Of a stretch of 64,000 nt of DNA, positions 19,358-26,511 are shown one piece after another. The DNA is from Pseudomonas sp. ATCC 13867 (GTDB lineage: Bacteria; Pseudomonadota; Gammaproteobacteria; Pseudomonadales; Pseudomonadaceae), in NCBI RefSeq assembly GCF_000349845.1, contig NC_020829.1, forward strand, positions 3,417,001 through 3,481,000. Direction: 5' to 3'. How positions within the stretch are numbered: the stretch's first letter is position 1; every line of letters starts with the position of its first letter. The notes beneath the pieces are model-generated. The model did not search any database and had not been told where the DNA came from. It saw only the letters and a program-made list of their open reading frames with translations. Both the position numbers and the translations under genes were made by a program.

Positions 19358-20506
19358 TTACAACCCCATCTGCTTGGCGATGATCTCGTTCATGATTTCC
19401 CGCGTGCCGCCGCCGATCGAAAGGATGCGGTTGTCGCGGTACAGCCGCTCCACCAGGCTCTCGCGCATGTAGCCCATGCCGCCCAGCGCCTGCACCGCAT
19501 CGTAGGTCACCCGGTCGGCGACGTCGGTGGCAAAGTTCTTGGCCATGGAGATTTCCTTGATCACGCTCTTGCCGGCCGCCATCTTCGCCGCCTGGCGATA
19601 GGTGAACTCGCGCGACACTTCGACCTGCGTGGCCATCTCCGCCAACCGATGCTTGAGCACCTGGAACTTGCCGATCGGCTTGCCGAACGCCTCACGCTCG
19701 CGGCACCAGGCCAGCGCCTCGTCCAGCGCCAGCTGCGCGGTCATGTTGGCCATGATTGCCAGGGCCAGGCGCTCGCTCTGGAAGTTCGCCATGATACAGG
19801 CGAAGCCCATGTTCTCCGCGCCGATCAGGTTCTCCACCGGCACCTTGCAGTCGTCGAAGAACAGCTCGGCGGTGTCCGACGCCCACCAGCCCATCTTCTT
19901 CAGCTTGCGGCTGACGGTGAAGCCGGGCGTACCCTTCTCCACCAGCAGCAGGCTGACGCCACCGAAGCCATCGCCGCCGGTGCGCACAGCCACGGTGTAG
20001 TAGTCGGCACGCACCCCGCTGGTGATGAAGGTCTTGCTGCCGCTCACGCGGTAGTGATCGCCATCGCGCACGGCGCGGGTCTTCAGGCTGGCGACGTCGG
20101 AGCCGCCGGACGGCTCGGTGACCGCCAGCGCCATGATCTTCTCGCCGGCCAGCACCTGCGGCGCGATGCGCTCGCGCAGTTCCGGGCGGCCCCACTTGAT
20201 CAGCGGCGGCAGGCCGATATCCAGCGAGCCCAGCCCCGCCACCAACCCGCCGGAACCACAGCGCATCAGCTCCTCGCTGGCCACCACCTTGGCGAACAGG
20301 TCGCCCTCGTGGCTGCCGCCGAGCACCTCCGGATAGCCGATGCCGAGGATGCCGGCCTCGCCGGCCTTGCGGTACAGCTCGCGGGGAAACTCCTCGGCCT
20401 CCTCCCAGTCGGCGACGTGGGGCAGGATTTCCCGTTCAACGAAGCGCCGAACGCTGTCGCGGACCAGGCGGTGGCTGTCATCGAAGTAGTCGGTGAACAC
20501 GGACAT
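19358..20506 (-). CDS. Acyl-CoA dehydrogenase
   Basis: A 382-residue flavoenzyme that introduces the alpha-beta double bond in an acyl-CoA. Signatures are ALAVTEPSGGSDVA (about residues 125-138), the FAD-binding KTFITSG, and the C-terminal QALGGMGYMRE...RDNRILSIGGGTREIM region. Here GGTREIM is the family's standard terminal motif. Glycine in IGGGTRE and the overall pattern suggest a medium- or branched-chain type. An interrupted palindrome lies upstream at 20539-20556. Confidence 0.92.
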   Translation of the reverse strand: MSVFTDYFDDSHRLVRDSVRRFVEREILPHVADWEEAEEFPRELYRKAGEAGILGIGYPEVLGGSHEGDLFAKVVASEELMRCGSGGLVAGLGSLDIGLPPLIKWGRPELRERIAPQVLAGEKIMALAVTEPSGGSDVASLKTRAVRDGDHYRVSGSKTFITSGVRADYYTVAVRTGGDGFGGVSLLLVEKGTPGFTVSRKLKKMGWWASDTAELFFDDCKVPVENLIGAENMGFACIMANFQSERLALAIMANMTAQLALDEALAWCREREAFGKPIGKFQVLKHRLAEMATQVEVSREFTYRQAAKMAAGKSVIKEISMAKNFATDVADRVTYDAVQALGGMGYMRESLVERLYRDNRILSIGGGTREIMNEIIAKQMGL

Positions 20507-20538
20507 GGCAAGGCTCCAGACAATATGCCTGAGAACTT

Positions 20539-20556
20539 ACCGAGCGCTTGCTTGGT
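20539..20556. promoter_or_regulatory. Interrupted palindrome upstream of the acyl-CoA dehydrogenase
   Basis: ACCGAGC-GCTT-GCTTGGT has 7-base arms with one mismatch, 33 bases before the start codon. It looks like an operator for a TetR-type fatty-acid regulator; no such regulator gene is adjacent. Confidence 0.4.
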
Positions 20557-20662
20557 TTACAAGGCGAGACACCCGCCATCGGCTAGGACAAAAGCGCCGT
20601 CAAACTCATGCGCGCCGGGGAATCGCACCGTTGCTGCCGCCGGAGCCCTTGCCGAGCAAGGA

Positions 20663-21262
20663 TCAGCCGCTGATCGGCCTACGTCCCGCCAGTGCGTGGG
20701 CCAGGGTGCCGCCGTCCACCAACTCCAGCTCGCCACCCAGCGGTACGCCGTGGGCGATACGCGACAGCACCAGGTCGCCGCCGCCCAGCAGTTGGGCGAT
20801 ATAGTGGGCGGTCGCCTCGCCCTCCACCGTGGGGTTGGTGGCCAGGATGATCTCGCTGAAGTTGCCAGCCTTGATCCGCGCTTCCAGCTCGGGAATGCCG
20901 ATGGCTTCCGGGCCGAGGCCGTCCAGCGGCGACAGGTGCCCCTTGAGCACGAAGTAGCGGCCGCGATAGCCCGTCTGCTCGACAGCGAACACGTCCAGGG
21001 GGCCTTCCACCACGCACAGCAGGCTGTCGTCACGGCGTGGATCGGAACACTGCGGGCAGAACTCGTCCTCGGACAGGGTGCGGCACTGCTTGCAATGGCC
21101 GACGCCTTCCATCGCCTGGGTCAGCGCCTGGGCCAGGCGCAGACCGCCGCTGCGGTCACGCTCCAGCAGCTGCAGCGCCATGCGCTGGGCACTCTTCTGT
21201 CCCACTCCGGGCAACGTGCGCAGGGCGTCGATCAGTTGGCGGATCAGCGGGCTGAAGCTCAT
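20663..21262 (-). CDS. recR: Recombination mediator protein RecR
   Basis: A 199-residue protein of the RecFOR pathway that helps load RecA on gapped DNA. It has an N-terminal helix-hairpin-helix ([16 protein letters not shown]), a zinc finger [16 protein letters not shown] (about residues 57-72) and a Toprim domain with [12 protein letters not shown] and [12 protein letters not shown]. It is in the conserved dnaX-ybaB-recR order, with a REP pair between ybaB and recR. Confidence 0.97.
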   Translation of the reverse strand: MSFSPLIRQLIDALRTLPGVGQKSAQRMALQLLERDRSGGLRLAQALTQAMEGVGHCKQCRTLSEDEFCPQCSDPRRDDSLLCVVEGPLDVFAVEQTGYRGRYFVLKGHLSPLDGLGPEAIGIPELEARIKAGNFSEIILATNPTVEGEATAHYIAQLLGGGDLVLSRIAHGVPLGGELELVDGGTLAHALAGRRPISG

Positions 21263-21297
21263 GGGGCGGTCTCGGGTTTTCTGGGGATTAGAACGAC

Positions 21298-21376
21298 TGT
21301 AGGAGCGAGCTTGCTCGCGAACCCTGCCCCAGCCACCAGGGCCGGAAGAGCGTTCGCGAGCAAGCTCGCTCCTACA
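21298..21376. repeat. REP inverted pair between ybaB and recR
   Basis: TGTAGGAGCGAGCTTGCTCG... at 21298 and its exact reverse complement ending at 21376 enclose a 29-base spacer. The arms are near-perfect. Confidence 0.88.
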
Positions 21377-21391
21377 GGGGAAGCGCCTGGA

Positions 21392-21718
21392 TCAGAACGG
21401 CATCTTGAAACCAGGGGGAAGCTGCATGCCGGCGGTCATGCCGGACATCTTCTCCTGGTTGTTCTGCTCGATCTTGCGCACGGCGTCGTTTACCGCGGCG
21501 GCGATCAGGTCTTCGAGGATTTCCTTGTCTTCCTGCATCAGGCTGTCATCCAGGGTGACACGCTTGACGTCATGGCGACCGGTCATCACCACGCTCACCA
21601 GGCCGGCGCCGGATTGACCGGTCACTTCGGCGTTAGCCAGCTCTTCCTGCATCTTCTGCATCTTTTCCTGCATCTGCTGAGCCTGCTTCATCAGGCCTGC
21701 CATGCCACCTTTCATCAT
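21392..21718 (-). CDS. ybaB: YbaB/EbfC nucleoid-associated protein
   Basis: A 108-residue DNA-binding protein with a Met- and Gln-rich N-terminus ([20 protein letters not shown]) and a C-terminal [18 protein letters not shown] tail typical of the family. It forms dimeric tweezers on DNA. It lies between dnaX and recR, its usual neighbours. Confidence 0.95.
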   Translation of the reverse strand: MMKGGMAGLMKQAQQMQEKMQKMQEELANAEVTGQSGAGLVSVVMTGRHDVKRVTLDDSLMQEDKEILEDLIAAAVNDAVRKIEQNNQEKMSGMTAGMQLPPGFKMPF

Positions 21719-21757
21719 GTCGAGTTCCTCGATTCGTTCAGTCGTCGGCGCAGGCGA

Positions 21758-23881
21758 TCAAGCCTTTGCTTCCAGGGGTTCGATAGTACCGTCGCGGACG
21801 ATCGCGGCGAACTGTTGTTTCATCTGCAGCACGTAGGGGTCGGCGGCAATCGATGCCTCGGCCTGGCGCTGACGCTCGGCGCGCTTGCGCGCGGCGGCCT
21901 GGGCGGGGGTTTCCTGTTCGGGCTTCTGCAGGGTCACCTGCAGGCTCAGGGCGCGCCCGTGGAACTGGCTCAGCGCATCGTTCAGGCGACGCTGCTGGTT
22001 GGGGTTGAACAACGCACTTTGCCCTGGGTCCAGGTGCAGGTACCAGTTGTCGCCCTCCACCGCCACCAGGGTGCAGTTGGCGCCGATGCTGGCGGTCAGG
22101 CCGGCCAGGCCCAGGCGCGGGAACAACTCCAGCCACTCGGCGGCAAGGCCCGTTGCCGGCATGGCGGCGGGCTCGGGTTCCGGCTCGGCGGCTTCGAGCT
22201 GCGCTTCGCTTTCCAGGTAGCCATAGGACTCCATGTCGACTTCGTAGTAGTCCTCGGCGGGCGGCGGCTCGTCGTCGCGGTCGTCATCGTCAGCCTCGGC
22301 CACGACCGGAGCGGGCGCTTCCACCGGAGCCGGTGCTGCCGCTACAGGTGCAGGTGCAGGTGCAGGTGCAGGTGCAGGTGCGGCAGGTTCGACTGGCGCG
22401 GGGGCGGCGGCAACCGGTGCCGAAGGCTCGTCCCACGGCAGGTCGACCGGCGCTTCGGCAACTGCCGGCTGAGGTTCGACGGCCGGAGCCGGCTTTGCTT
22501 CAGAGATCCCTTCCGATTGCGGTTCGACCGTAGCCGAGGACGCTTCGACGACCGGCGCGGGAGCAGCAGGCACTGCCTCCACGACCGGAGCCGTTTGAGG
22601 CTGCGGCGCGGCAATGATCGGCGCAACCTCGGCGACCGGAGCTACGGGAGCGACCGACGCAGGCGCAACAGGCGGCGGAGCAATGGATGCAACCGGCGCT
22701 GCAACGGCGGCGGCGGCCACTGGGTTCGGGTTGGAATCAGCCGTGGCCTTGCTGATCCCCAGATCCTTTAGTGGCGACCTGGGCGCGCCGTCGGCATCGG
22801 CCGGGCGGAACGCCAGCATGCGCAGCAGCACCATTTCGAAGCCGCCACGGGGATCGGGCGCCAGCGGCAAATCGCGGCGGCCGATCAGGCCCATCTGGTA
22901 GTAGAACTGCACGTCCTCGGCGGGCAGCGCCTGGGCCAGCGCCAGCACGCGGTCGCGGTCGCCCTGGCCGTTGTCCACCGCCTCGGGCAGCGCCTGGGCG
23001 ATGGCCACGCGATGCAGCACGTTGAGCATTTCGGCCAGCACGCCGCCCCAGTCCGGGCCTTGCTCGGCCAGGTGGCGGACGGCTTCCAGCAGTGCGCGGG
23101 CATCGCCTTCGAGCAGCGCATGGAGCACGCCGTAGACCTGCCCATGATCCAGGGTACCGAGCATGGCGCGCACGTCGGCGGCCAGCACCTTGCCTTCACC
23201 GAAGGCGATGGCCTGGTCGGTGAGGCTCATGGCGTCACGCATGGAGCCGTCGGCGGCACGACCGAGCAGCCACAGCGCATCGTCCTCGAACGGCACGTTC
23301 TCGGCGCCCAGCACATGGGTCAGGTGCTCCACCACCCGCTCCGGCGGCATGTTCTTCAGGGAGAACTGCAGGCAGCGCGAGAGGATGGTCACCGGCAGCT
23401 TCTGCGGGTCGGTGGTGGCGAGCAGGAACTTCACGTGGGGCGGTGGCTCCTCCAGGGTCTTCAACAGGGCGTTGAAGCTGTGGCTGGAGAGCATGTGCAC
23501 TTCGTCGATCAGGTACACCTTGTAGCGCCCGCGGGTCGGCGAATACTGCACGTTGTCGAGCAGCTCGCGGGTGTCCTCGACCTTGGTGCGGCTGGCGGCG
23601 TCCACTTCGATCAGGTCGACGAAGCGCCCCTCATCGATCTCGCGGCACACCGAACACTGCCCGCACGGGGTCGAGCTGACACCGTTCTCGCAGTTCAGGC
23701 ACTTGGCCAGGATCCGCGCGATGGTGGTCTTGCCCACCCCGCGGGTACCGGTGAACAGGTAGGCGTGGTGCAGGCGCTGGTTGTCCAGCGCGTTGATCAG
23801 GGCCTTGAGCACATGGGTCTGGCCGACCATTTCGCGGAACGAACGCGGACGCCATTTGCGGGCAAGAACCTGATAACTCAT
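21758..23881 (-). CDS. dnaX: DNA polymerase III subunits tau/gamma
   Basis: The clamp-loader ATPase has 707 residues. The AAA+ domain has Walker A GTRGVGKTT (about residues 45-53), a zinc module with four Cys (CLNCENG...CGQCSVC, about 64-79) and DEVHMLS in Walker B. The middle 360-560 region is Pro/Ala-rich and includes an (AP)n run. The C-terminal region (LELFPRLGLAGLTASIGANC...) would be tau domain V, which binds the polymerase alpha subunit. I did not find a clear frameshift signal for a gamma form. Confidence 0.96.
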   Translation of the reverse strand: MSYQVLARKWRPRSFREMVGQTHVLKALINALDNQRLHHAYLFTGTRGVGKTTIARILAKCLNCENGVSSTPCGQCSVCREIDEGRFVDLIEVDAASRTKVEDTRELLDNVQYSPTRGRYKVYLIDEVHMLSSHSFNALLKTLEEPPPHVKFLLATTDPQKLPVTILSRCLQFSLKNMPPERVVEHLTHVLGAENVPFEDDALWLLGRAADGSMRDAMSLTDQAIAFGEGKVLAADVRAMLGTLDHGQVYGVLHALLEGDARALLEAVRHLAEQGPDWGGVLAEMLNVLHRVAIAQALPEAVDNGQGDRDRVLALAQALPAEDVQFYYQMGLIGRRDLPLAPDPRGGFEMVLLRMLAFRPADADGAPRSPLKDLGISKATADSNPNPVAAAAVAAPVASIAPPPVAPASVAPVAPVAEVAPIIAAPQPQTAPVVEAVPAAPAPVVEASSATVEPQSEGISEAKPAPAVEPQPAVAEAPVDLPWDEPSAPVAAAPAPVEPAAPAPAPAPAPAPVAAAPAPVEAPAPVVAEADDDDRDDEPPPAEDYYEVDMESYGYLESEAQLEAAEPEPEPAAMPATGLAAEWLELFPRLGLAGLTASIGANCTLVAVEGDNWYLHLDPGQSALFNPNQQRRLNDALSQFHGRALSLQVTLQKPEQETPAQAAARKRAERQRQAEASIAADPYVLQMKQQFAAIVRDGTIEPLEAKA
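22345..22380. repeat. Six tandem CAGGTG units inside dnaX
   Basis: Six perfect hexamers encode part of an Ala-Pro linker of tau on the minus strand. As an in-frame hexamer run, it is prone to length change without loss of frame. Confidence 0.9.
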
Positions 23882-24034
23882 TGATATCCATCGCGACAGG
23901 TGAGCAGAAGTGGGCTAATCCTAGCGAAGCGGACCGTAAATTGCACCCGATGTCCGCTCTGGCCTTTGGTACATCTTGGCAAGGCCCGACCCGTACAGGC
24001 ATTGTGTCGCCACTACGCCGCCATCGGAGTCTAG

Positions 24035-24757
24035 ATGCGCCTGCTCGCCATCGTCCTGCTGTTGAGCTCTGCCGTCACCCTTGCCGAGGACCGCCCCCTG
24101 CGCTTCTCGGTGGTCGACAGCTGGGCGATGCCCCTGGCGCGAATCGAAGACGACAAGCTGACCGGCGGTATTCTCTTCGAGTTGTTCACCGAAACCGCCC
24201 GCCAGGTGCATCGGACGCCGGTCTTCCATATCCTGCCCCGCGCCCGCGTGGAGCAGGCGCTGCTCAGCCACGCGGTGGACGTGCGCTGCTACGTCGCACC
24301 GGCCTGGACCGAACACGACTTCCACGATTACCGCTGGAGCGTGCCGCTGATGATGCAGCGCGACGTGCTGGTCAGTCGCGCCGGCCTCAAGGGCGACCTG
24401 CAGAGCCTATCCGGCCAGGCCGTCGGCACCGTGCTCGGCTACCACTACCCGCGCCTGCAGCCGCTGCTGGAAAGCGGCCGGGCAACCCGCGATGAAGCGC
24501 GCAATCAGGAGCTGGTACTGAAGAAGCTGCAGATTGGCCGTTACCAGTACGCGATCAGCAGCGAAATCGCCCTGGACTGGTTCAACCGCTCGTTGCCGCA
24601 GAGCCAGCGGCTGACACCCGCCAGCATCATCGAGGAAACCCCGCTGTCGTGCATGGTGCTGGACAGCCCGGAAACGTCCACGGACGAGGTGCTGGCGGCG
24701 TTGGCGGCGCTGAAGGCTTCCGGAGAGATCGAGCGCATCCTCAGCCACTATCGTTGA
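24035..24757 (+). CDS. Periplasmic solute-binding protein (family 3-like)
   Basis: A 240-residue protein with an N-terminal signal peptide (MRLLAIVLLLSSAVTLAED). Its fold-pattern resembles SBP_bac_3 proteins: LRFSVVDSWAMPLAR, then GILFELFTETARQ, RARVEQALLSHAVDV and GTVLGYHYPRLQPLL. No permease or ATPase gene is adjacent, so it may be an orphan sensor-type binding protein rather than an ABC component. It is convergent with the ancestral position of ffs; the island junction lies 70 bases after its stop. Confidence 0.8.
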   Translation: MRLLAIVLLLSSAVTLAEDRPLRFSVVDSWAMPLARIEDDKLTGGILFELFTETARQVHRTPVFHILPRARVEQALLSHAVDVRCYVAPAWTEHDFHDYRWSVPLMMQRDVLVSRAGLKGDLQSLSGQAVGTVLGYHYPRLQPLLESGRATRDEARNQELVLKKLQIGRYQYAISSEIALDWFNRSLPQSQRLTPASIIEETPLSCMVLDSPETSTDEVLAALAALKASGEIERILSHYR

Positions 24758-24826
24758 GGGGGCCGCACCATCAAGGGCAAGGCAAAAGCTCGACACCCGG
24801 GACGGCGGAGCGATTTTCCTGGCCCT

Positions 24827-24849
24827 GAAATGGAGGCGGCCCCGTCAGC
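24827..24849. repeat. Left attachment site of the ffs island
   Basis: These 23 bases (GAAATGGAGGCGGCCCCGTC plus AGC) repeat exactly the 3' end of the ffs gene found at 30302-30324. The copy stands alone here, with no other ffs sequence around it. That is what site-specific integration into an RNA gene 3' end leaves behind. Confidence 0.85.
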
Positions 24850-25044
24850 ATTTGGCAAGGTATTTCCCGTTGTTTTGGCTGACTATTTCCGAAGCCTTCC
24901 AGATCGGCAAATGCATCGCTGAAAGCCCTGTGGGGCGTGGTTTTCAAGGAATTCCAAACCGAAATTTTCATAAAGAATCGGTCCTGAAAGTTCTGGGTGT
25001 GGCTGCACTGTCACACTTTGCTGTACCACCCAGGTGTCACACTC

Positions 25045-25128
25045 ATGGCATTCATCCTTCGTCGCGGCGCTGTCTATTACCTCAACTTGAGACTGCCCAA
25101 GCACCTACACCGTCAACGCGACACCTGA
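25045..25128 (+). pseudogene. N-terminal remnant of a tyrosine site-specific integrase
   Basis: ATG at 25045 opens 27 codons reading MAFILRRGAVYYLNLRLPKH and a few more residues, then TGA. The LRRGAVYY start is typical of tyrosine recombinases with the DUF6538-type N-terminal domain. The TGA stop is formed by the first three bases of the IS element, so insertion cut the gene at that point. No catalytic domain with the R...HxxR...Y residues is found beyond the IS, so that part was deleted too. Confidence 0.8.
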
Positions 25129-25187
25129 ATCGCCCCTAGTTTCGTAGACACCTCCAAGCCTCATAATGAGGCCCGTTAGGAGGTGCC

Positions 25188-25466
25188 ATGAGCAACCAGC
25201 GTTACCCCGAAGAATTCAAAATCGAAGCGGTCAAGCAAGTGACCGAGCGCGGCCTCCCCGTGGCCGAGGTGGCAGCGCGGCTGGGCATGTCGGTGCATAG
25301 CCTGTATGCCTGGATCAAGCGCTACGGCAAGCCCCAGGAACAACGGCAGCAGGAAGACGATCAGCAGGCCGAACTGCGTCGTCTGCGCGCCGAACTCAAG
25401 CGGGTGACCGAAGAGCGAGACATCCTAAAAAAGGCCGCCGCGTACTTTGCCAAGGAGTCCGGCTGA
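25188..25466 (+). CDS. IS3-family OrfA (helix-turn-helix protein)
   Basis: A 92-residue protein with an N-terminal HTH (FKIEAVKQVTERGLPVAEVAARLGMSVHSLYAWIKRYG) that recognises the IS ends. A leucine-rich coiled coil (ELRRLRAELKRVTEERDILKKAAAYF) follows. The slippery sequence sits near its 3' end, for fusion to OrfB by a -1 shift. Confidence 0.95.
   Translation: MSNQRYPEEFKIEAVKQVTERGLPVAEVAARLGMSVHSLYAWIKRYGKPQEQRQQEDDQQAELRRLRAELKRVTEERDILKKAAAYFAKESG
25427..25433 (+). promoter_or_regulatory. Programmed -1 frameshift site in the IS
   Basis: A-AAA-AAG read in the orfA frame (codons CTA AAA AAG). The -1 frame is open from here through orfB, giving an OrfAB transposase. This is the usual IS3-family mechanism. 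Confidence 0.85.
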
Positions 25467-25492
25467 AGTACGCCTTCATCAGCAAGCTGTCG

Positions 25493-26338
25493 GTGGAGTA
25501 CCCGGTACGGCGTCTCTGCCAGACCCTCAAGGTGCATCCCAGCGGTTACTACGCCTGGCTGGCCGAGCCGAAATCCGTACGCACCAAGGAAGATCAGCGC
25601 CTGCTCGGATTGATCAAGCATGCCTGGCTGGAAAGCGGTGGGGTCTACGGCTACCGCAAGATCCACGACGACCTGCGTGAACTGGGGGAGTCCTGTGGCC
25701 GGCACCGCGTGGCTCGCCTGATGGCGGGGAGAGGGCTGCGCTCGCAGACCGGTTATCGTCGGCGTCCCGGCTATTACGGTGGCAGACCGACGGTGGCCTC
25801 GCCCAATCGCCTGGAGCGGCAGTTCAACGTCAGTGAACCGAACAAGGTCTGGGTCACCGACATCACCTACATCCGCACCTATGAGGGTTGGTTGTACTTG
25901 GCGGTGGTGCTGGATCTGTTTTCACGCCAGGTGATTGGCTGGTCGATGAAACCACGGATGTGCAGCGACCTGGCCATCGATGCGTTGCTGATGGCGGTGT
26001 GGCGGCGCAAGCCCAAGCAGGAAGTGATGATCCACTCCGACCAGGGCAGCCAGTTCAGCAGCTCGGACTGGCAGAGTTTCCTCAAGGCCAACAATCTCAT
26101 CAGCAGCATGAGTCGACGCGGCAACTGTCACGACAACGCGGTGGCAGAAAGCTTTTTCCAGTTGCTGAAGCGCGAACGCATCCGACGGAAAACCTACGGC
26201 ACTCGCGAAGAAGCTCGCAGTGATGTGTTCGATTACATCGAGATGTTTTATAACCCCAAACGCCGGCACAGCAGCGCTATGCAGCTATCGCCAGTGGAGT
26301 TTGAAAAGCGCTATTTCCAGAGCTTGGAGAGTGTCTAG
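25493..26338 (+). CDS. IS3-family OrfB transposase (DDE integrase core)
   Basis: 281 residues from the first ATG, but the frame is open back to the slippery site and is probably made as an OrfAB fusion. The rve core shows the three catalytic acids in order: VTDITYI, IHSDQGSQF and NAVAESFFQLLKRE. The upstream HTH_21 region has GVYGYRKIHDDL. It looks intact, so the IS may still be active. Confidence 0.95.
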   Translation: MEYPVRRLCQTLKVHPSGYYAWLAEPKSVRTKEDQRLLGLIKHAWLESGGVYGYRKIHDDLRELGESCGRHRVARLMAGRGLRSQTGYRRRPGYYGGRPTVASPNRLERQFNVSEPNKVWVTDITYIRTYEGWLYLAVVLDLFSRQVIGWSMKPRMCSDLAIDALLMAVWRRKPKQEVMIHSDQGSQFSSSDWQSFLKANNLISSMSRRGNCHDNAVAESFFQLLKRERIRRKTYGTREEARSDVFDYIEMFYNPKRRHSSAMQLSPVEFEKRYFQSLESV

Positions 26339-26446
26339 GAAAGCCGGGGCGATTCATACTCAATTCCCCTACCACCGCCATCGATGAAGTACCATCCAAT
26401 CATCTCTGAAGATTTCTTGCTTACCATCCCCTACCTTCCAAGCCGA

Positions 26447-26492
26447 AAACTAAAAACCCAGGGAGCACGCATTCTGCAACCAAGCCCCCTGG
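26447..26492 (-). terminator. Probable terminator of the NACHT gene
   Basis: On the minus strand, CCAGGGGGC and GCTCCCTGG form a stem with one mismatch and a 17-base loop. GGTTTTTAGTTTT follows. It lies 20 bases after the NACHT stop. Confidence 0.6.
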
Positions 26493-26511
26493 ATACAAAA
26501 ATCCTACTCTC

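Larger units (their letters stand above)
25126..26356 (+). mobile_element. IS3-family insertion sequence
   Basis: The 1,231-base element begins TGAATCGCCCC and ends GGGGCGATTCA. The terminal inverted repeats continue imperfectly for about 30 bases (TAGACAC shared further in). It carries overlapping orfA and orfB with a slippery A6G, the standard IS3 layout. No target-site duplication is visible (ACC on the left, TAC on the right), which points to a deletion or rearrangement after insertion. Confidence 0.93.

Noticed and set aside
22345..22380. Regular CAGGTG repeats considered as a CRISPR or regulatory array
   Set aside because: They are six contiguous in-frame hexamers without spacers and encode the Ala-Pro linker of DnaX.
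21758..23881. Programmed frameshift in dnaX to make a gamma form
   Set aside because: I looked for an A-rich slippery heptamer after the ATPase domain and saw none. A gamma form by another route cannot be excluded from sequence.
24852..25139. Open frame spanning the left island end and IS start
   Set aside because: It runs through the att-proximal region in a different phase from the integrase remnant, has no ribosome site and gives an unfamiliar product.
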